DNA from: Azolla caroliniana
Lineage: Eukaryota > Polypodiophyta
DNA: 64,000 nt
Direction: 5' to 3'
Assembly (NCBI GenBank): GCA_043228905.1
Contig: JBHGNT010000099.1
Location: 1 to 64,000 of the forward strand
Shown: one piece after another, positions 58,195 through 64,000 of the stretch
How the letters are laid out: every line of letters starts with the position of its first letter
How positions within the stretch are numbered: the stretch's first letter is position 1
Made by a program: the position numbers and the translations under genes
Notes under the pieces: generated by a model
The model's input: the letters and a program-made list of their open reading frames with translations, nothing else
Told to the model about the DNA's origin: nothing
Databases searched by the model: none

Positions 58195-61100
58195 TGTTGG
58201 GATTACGGTCCCTCCGGATGGGATGGTCAGATGTCCGGAGCCGGTTGATGAAGACCCCGGCTACGGAGCCGGTTGATGAAGACCCCGGCTACGGAGCCGG
58301 GTGATGAAGACCCCGGCTACGGAGCCGGATGATGAATGTACCCGGAGAGAGATCCGGATGCGGGGACATATTTGTGAATATGTTTGCCAAGGGCCCTCTA
58401 GGCTATATTTGTAAATAGCCCGAAAGTCATATGTTGTATAAATATGACTTAGGGCAAACAGTTTTATGTTGTTGCTCATTTTATGTTTTCAGCCGAGAGA
58501 GCGAAGTGAGAGCAGCCGAGAGAGAGAGAGAGAAAGGAAGAGGTCGACGCCTCTATGTATTACCGCCGCCTGTGGCGAAGACAGTGAGCTCAAGGTTGTT
58601 GCCTTGTAGCTTCACCATTGTACATCTCTGTGTATAGTGATAGTTGGAGTTTGAGGACTCCCGTGGTTTTTCCCATTTAGGGTTTTCCACGTAAAACACC
58701 CTGTGTACTCTTCTCTCTATTGTCTTCGTGCATTTTGTATTTCCTGTTTTCTGTGAGTTGATCCTATTCCTCGGTTGTGGCCGAGCACTGTGTGCAACAA
58801 AGTGGTATCAGAGCGACGTTAACACAGAAAATGGAAGGCGGCGGTAGTGGGCCTCCGGGCATGATGGTGTTGAACTCACAGAACTACGCCGACTGGAAGA
58901 TAAAGATGGAAGACCTTCTCATCGTCCGAGACCTGTACGAACCGATCGACAATGCCGAGATACCCAAGGGGGTAATAGAGTCGGAGTGGAAGCTCCTGAA
59001 CCGGAAAGCCGTAGCGACGATCCGGCAATATGTCGATGTAAGTGTTCTGCAACATGTGGCGAACGATACGAACGCCTATGAGATGTGGCAGAAGCTGTCC
59101 GGACTGTATGAGAGGAAGAATGCTCTGACCCGGACCTCCCTGATGAGGAAGATAGTGAATCTTAAGTACCGGGACGGCGAGAGCATGGTCGAACACGTCA
59201 GCACGTTCATGGGATTCGTGAACCAGCTTGCGGCGATCAAGTTCCCGTTGGATGACGCAATGCAAGCCATCATGCTGATGTGTACCCTTCCGGAGAGCTG
59301 GGAGAACTTGGTAGTTACTCTCAGCACCTCCTGTAAGGAAGAGAACTTGTCTTTACTAACGGTAAAGACAAGTATTCTAAATGAAGAAGCACGTCGGAGA
59401 GATAAAGAACCGGCCTCCGACTCGAAGGCGCTGCTTACCGAATCGGAACGGGGAAGACAACGGAACCGGAGTCCGCAAAGACGGGAGAAGTCGGGGACAC
59501 GGTCGCAGTCGAGGGGAAGACCTACATGCTTCTACTGTGGGAAGCCGGGGCACTTCCAGAAGAATTGTCGGCATTTCCGGAAAGACAACGGAACCGACAG
59601 TACCGATTCGAAGAAGTCACCGGAGCGAAACGGTGCATACCGGGGAGCCACGGACCGGAGAGGTCCGGATCGGCGAGGGCAGGACCGGAAAGGAACGACG
59701 GCACTCGCGGCAAGTGAAGAAGAGATAATGCTCATTACCGAAGAGAGGGAGCTGAACCTTGCCGGTGAAGAGATGACCTGGGTGGTCGATTCCGGAGCGT
59801 CGTTCCACCTGACCCCGGAGAAGAAATACTTCTCATCCTACACAGCCGGTGAGCACGGCTGTGTCCAGATGGGAAATGAAGGTACATGCCGGATTGCCGG
59901 CATAGGAGACGTGTGGCTGATGACATCAACCGGATGCAAGATGCTGCTGAAGGATGTTCGACACGTTCCGGAGGTTCGATTAAACCTGATTTCGGCCGGG
60001 AGGCTAGACGATGAAGGCTACACGGGTAGCATCCGGAACGGTGCCATGAAGTTCAGCAAAGGGAGCCTGATAGTGGCTCGGGCCCGGAAGGTCAACACAC
60101 TGTACCTTATGAATGCCTGGTTGTGTTCGGAGGAGTTGAACGTGGCAGCCGACACTGCCGGTGAGCTGTGGCACAAGAGACTGTGCCACATGAGTGAGAA
60201 GGGGATGAAGAGGCTTTTAGAAGACAACCTTATTCCAGTGAAGCATGTGCACCTGGAGAAGTGCACCGATTGCCTGGCCGGTAAACAGAACCGAACCTCC
60301 TTCCACTCAAGGCCACCGACGAGACGTAGCGCACCATTGGAGTTGGTGCACACTGACGTGTGTCAAGTAGAAACGAAGTCACATGGCGGAGCCCAGTACT
60401 TCGTGACATTCATTGATGACCACAGCCGGAAGCTATGGACGGCACCGTTGAAGACAAAGGACCAAGTGTTGTGCGTCTTCAAAGAACTCCACGCGAGAGT
60501 GGAAAGGGAATCCGGCAAGAAGCTGAAAGCGATACGAGCGGATAACGGAGGGGAATACCGGGGGCAGTTCAAGGAGTACTGTCGCTCGAAGGGAATCCGG
60601 CTCGAGTTTACTGTGCCGAAGACGCCGGAACTGAACGGGCTGGCCGAGAGGATGAACCGGACCATAATGGAGAGGGTCCGGAGTATGCTGGCGCATGCGA
60701 AATTACCCAAGGGGTTTTGGGCTGAGGCAATGTCGACGGCGACATATGTGATAAATAGATCACCCTCAGTACCCCTGGATGGAGATACGCCACAGAGAGT
60801 GTGGACCGGTAAGGAAGTGTCCTACCGGCATCTGAAGGTGTTTGGGTGTCTCGCATACGTGCATGTGGCTAAGGACCGGAGAGGAAAGTTAGATCCAAAG
60901 ACCCGGCCATGCATATTCCTCGGTTACGGCAACGACGAGTTCGGCTACCGAGTATGGGACCCAGTCGACAAGAAGATATTCAGGAGTCGAGATATCATCT
61001 TCATGGAGGACAAGACACTCGCCGACTGGGAGTCGGAGAAGAAGATGAAGAGTTCCAAGTCGACCGGTGAGGATCAACTCTACGAGGAGCAGTCCCGACC

Positions 61101-63523
61101 GGCAAGGGACCGGTTAGCACTCGAGGATCCGGCCGAAGACGGTGAAGAAACAGAACCGGCCGAAGACGGTGAAGAAACAGAACCGGCCGAGGAAGATGAA
61201 ACTGATACCGGAACCGGCCCCGATCCCGAAATGGATTCGGATGAAGAAGAAACGGAGGAGCCGGTTACCGAAGCTCTGGAACGGAGATATCCTCTAAGAG
61301 AGAGAAGGGCCCCCCGGAGATTTCCGGAACCAGAGCACGTGCTGCTAACCGACGAGGGGGAGCCGGAGAGTTTTGAAGAAGCAAAGCTTGACACCCATAG
61401 CCGCAGATGGTTAAGTGCCATGCAGGAGGAGATGGATTCCCTGCATGAGAACCACACATATGAACTTGTGGAGTTGCCGAAAGGAAAGCGGGCACTTCGA
61501 AACAAGTGGGTGTTCAAGCTGAAACCGGGAGATGCCGGAAACCCCCCGAGATACAAAGCCAGGATCGTGGTGAAGGGGTTCCAGCAGAAGAAGGGTGTCG
61601 ACTTCGACGAGATATTTGCCCCGGTAGTGAAGATGACCTCCATCCGGACGGTGCTGAGCATAGCGGCAAGCATGGACCTCGAGGTAGAACAGATGGACGT
61701 GAAGACGGCATTCCTTCACGGTGACCTCGAAGAAGAGATCTACATGTAGCAACCGGAAGGATTCGAGAAGAAAGGGAAGGAGCACCTGGTATGCCGGTTG
61801 AAGAAGAGCCTTTACGGATTGAAGCAGGCTCCCCGGCAATGGTACCGGAAGTTCGACTCTTTCATGACCGACGAAGGGTACCACAAAACGCAGTCCGATC
61901 ACTGCGTGTTTGTGAAGAAGTTCGAAGGAGGAGACTTTCTAATACTCCTCCTGTACGTGGACGACATGTTGATCGTCGGACGGGACCAGGTCAAGATACG
62001 GATGCTGAAGAGAGCGCTTCACCGAACCTTCTCAATGAAGGACTTGTGTCCGGCGAGGCAAATACTAGGGATGCACATCATCCGGGACCGGAAGAAGAAG
62101 CAGTTGTGGCTGTCACAGGAGAAGTACGTGACAAAGGTGCTTCACCGGTTCAACATGTCGGAAGCAAGACCGGTCGGGTCAACCCTCCCGGCAAACTGCA
62201 AGTTGTCCAGCAAGCAAAGCCCCAAGACAAAGGCTGAGAAGGAGGACATGATGAAAGTACCATATGCCTCTGCCGTCAGAAGCTTGATGTACGCAATGGT
62301 GTGTACAAGACCGGACATAGGATATGTAGTCGGAGTGGTGAGCTGGTACATGAGCAATCCCGGCAAAGAGCACTGGAACGCGGCCAAGTGGATACTCCGA
62401 TATCTGAAGGGCACGGCAAACGTGTGCCTCCGATTCGGCTCCGGTAAGCCCGAACTCGACGGCTTTACCGATTCGGATATGTCGGCTGATGCAGATACCA
62501 GCCGGTCCACATCAGGGTATGTGATGACGTATGCAGGGGGAGCTGTTTCGTGGCAGTCGACGCTGCAGAAGACAGTTGCGTTGTCAACCACGGAGGCGGA
62601 GTACATGGCGGCTGTTGAAGCCGGCAAGGAAATAATATGGATGAAGGACTTCATTGGAGAGCTCGGTATCCGGCAGGAGGAGTACCGACTCTACTGCGAT
62701 AGTCAGAGTGCCATCCACCTTGCGAAGAATGCGGCCTATCACTCCCGGACGAAGCACATCCAGCGAAGATACCACTGGATCCGGGAAAGGATAGAAGACA
62801 AGGAGTTCGTGCTGACGAAGATACACACGGACGAGAACGGGTCGGATATGCTGACCAAGGTGCTCACACCCGACAAACTGGAAGCATGCCGGAAGAGGAT
62901 CGGATTGGAAAGACATCCCATGCCGAAGTGAAGGGGGAGTTTGTTGGGATTACGGTCCCTCCGGATGGGATGGTCAGATGTCCGGAGCCGGTTGATGAAG
63001 ACCCCGGCTACGGAGCCGGGTGATGAAGACCCCGGCTACGGAGCCGGATGATGAATGTACCCGGAGAGAGATCCGGATGCGGGGACATATTTGTGAATAT
63101 GTTTGCCAAGGGCCCTCTAGGCTATATTTGTAAATAGCCCGAAAGTCATATGTTGTATAAATATGACTTAGGGCAAACAGTTTTATGTTGTTGCTCATTT
63201 TATGTTTTCAGCCGAGAGAGCGAAGTGAGAGCAGCCGAGAGAGAGAGAGAGAAAGGAAGAGGTCGACGCCTCTGTGTATTACCGCCGCCTGTGGCGAAGA
63301 CAGTGAGCTCAAGGTTGTTGCCTTGTAGCTTCACCATTGTACATCTCTGTGTATAGTGATAGTTGGAGTTTGAGGACTCCCGTGGTTTTTCCCATTTAGG
63401 GTTTTCCACGTAAAACACCCTGTGTACTCTTCTCTCTATTGTCTTCGTGCATTTTGTATTTCCTGTTTTCTATGAGTTGATCCTATTCCTCGGTTGTGGC
63501 CAAGCACTGTGTGCAACAGTGCG
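58190..63523 (+). mobile_element. Copia-G, young full-length element with GTGCG target duplication
   Basis: LTRs are 58195-58799 (605 bp) and 62942-63518 (577 bp). GTGCG is at 58190-58194 and 63519-63523. The primer binding site TGGTATCAGAGC is at 58803-58814 and the polypurine tract AAGGGGGAGT is just before 62942. The LTRs differ by about three substitutions and one 28-bp unit of an internal tandem repeat (three units in the 5' LTR, two in the 3' LTR). About 0.5 percent divergence implies a very recent insertion. Confidence 0.96.
58831..62931 (+). pseudogene. Copia-G gag-pol with one premature stop
   Basis: A complete Copia polyprotein frame from ATG 58831 to TGA 62931 is broken only by TAG at 61747-61749, within RT. 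Order: gag; zinc knuckle CFYCGKPGHFQKNC (about residue 233); protease WVVDSGASFHLT (about 318); GAG-pre-integrase LWHKRLCHMS (about 446). Integrase follows with HTDVC, RADNGGEY and LAERMNR (507-605), then an acidic linker with a short EDGEETEPA repeat. RT has FLHGDLEEE and, after the stop, YVDDMLIVG (about 1043). RNase H has FTDSDMSADADTSRSTSGY, TEAEYMAAVEAGKE and YCDSQSAIHL. All catalytic residues I can place are present. The stop is one C-to-T change from CAG. It is related to Copia-A. Copies without this stop could be active elsewhere. Confidence 0.95.
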
Positions 63524-64000
63524 TGATCTTCGCATTCCAAGCTCGGGGGGCTTGCTTCAGGCCATAAAGTGACTTCTTCAGTCGGCATACCGCCGACTTG
63601 TTCATGTCCGACTGGAAACCGGGGGGTTGGGTCATAAGGACCTCTTTTTCAAGATCGCCTTGAAGAAATGCATTCTTCACGTCCATTTGGTGAAGATGCC
63701 ACTCCCTTGCCGCAGCAACCGCCAGCACCACACAAACCATCGTCATCTTCGCTACCGGAGCGAAGGTCTCATCGTAGTCGATTCCGTGGGTCTACGCATA
63801 TCCCTTTGCCACTAACCGGGCCTTGTACCGGTTAACCAAACCGTCGGTATTGTACTTTACCTTGTACACCCACTTACATCCGATCGGTTTACAGTGTCGG
63901 GGAGGGTCGACTAGGTCCCATGTGTCGTTGGCATCAAGTGCCTGCATTTCTTCCTCCATAGCGGCATGCCAATTTGCGTCCTTTGCCGCTTCTGCGTAGC
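63519..64000 (-). pseudogene. Element F reverse transcriptase N-terminus (runs off window)
   Basis: The minus-strand frame from the right edge covers the start of Copia [19 protein letters not shown], then a TAG at about 63795 after [33 protein letters not shown], and [15 protein letters not shown]. It ends where Copia-G is inserted; the frame resumes at 58194 after removal of Copia-G and one GTGCG. Confidence 0.9.

Overview
This is plant nuclear DNA. It holds two intron-bearing copies of a plant ferric reductase (FRO) gene, LTR retrotransposons primed by initiator tRNA-Met, PPR-derived sequence and TTTAGGG-type motifs. I cannot name the species. A low-copy, intron-bearing gene family with a possible ParB-like domain might fit a fern or lycophyte, but that is only a guess. 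Apart from the two FRO genes, almost everything is retrotransposon, pseudogene or tandem repeat.

Left part (1-6.5 kb): a decayed gag-type element with a back-to-back inverted relative, then a broken copy of the possible ParB-like gene (about 2.80-4.74 kb). Centre (6.5-30.5 kb): a very large imperfect palindrome. Each arm carries a complete 7-exon FRO gene, predicted at 841 aa in both copies. The genes are divergent: minus strand at 7039-11028 and plus strand at 26019-30010. Inside each FRO promoter the arms also share a diverged Copia fragment that contains a captured PPR piece. The loop between the arms (about 12.7-22.6 kb) holds a minisatellite, an integrase fragment joined to an LTR, and a long Copia gag-pol ORF (15176-19093) that lacks RNase H and its 3' LTR.

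Right part (30.5-64 kb): stacked retrotransposons. Copia-A begins exactly where the palindrome arm ends. Its 5' LTR is split by Copia-B (31074-46921, target duplication GGTGC). Copia-B is in turn interrupted by a reversed solo LTR (35004-35741, TATAT) and by a Ty3/Gypsy element, Gypsy-C (36859-46255, AACAC), which carries a long coiled-coil ORF after pol. Downstream lie a second Gypsy fragment with a similar coiled-coil ORF, a second broken copy of the ParB-like gene (50.2-52.5 kb), a 284-bp satellite, a 715-bp tandem repeat of an unidentified gene fragment, and a minus-strand Copia (element F). A very young Copia-G (58195-63518, GTGCG) is inserted in the reverse transcriptase of element F, which runs off the right edge.

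The two FRO copies are the only genes that look functional. The rest records insertion order: Copia-A, then Copia-B, then the solo LTR and Gypsy-C; separately, the 715-bp repeat, then element F, then Copia-G.
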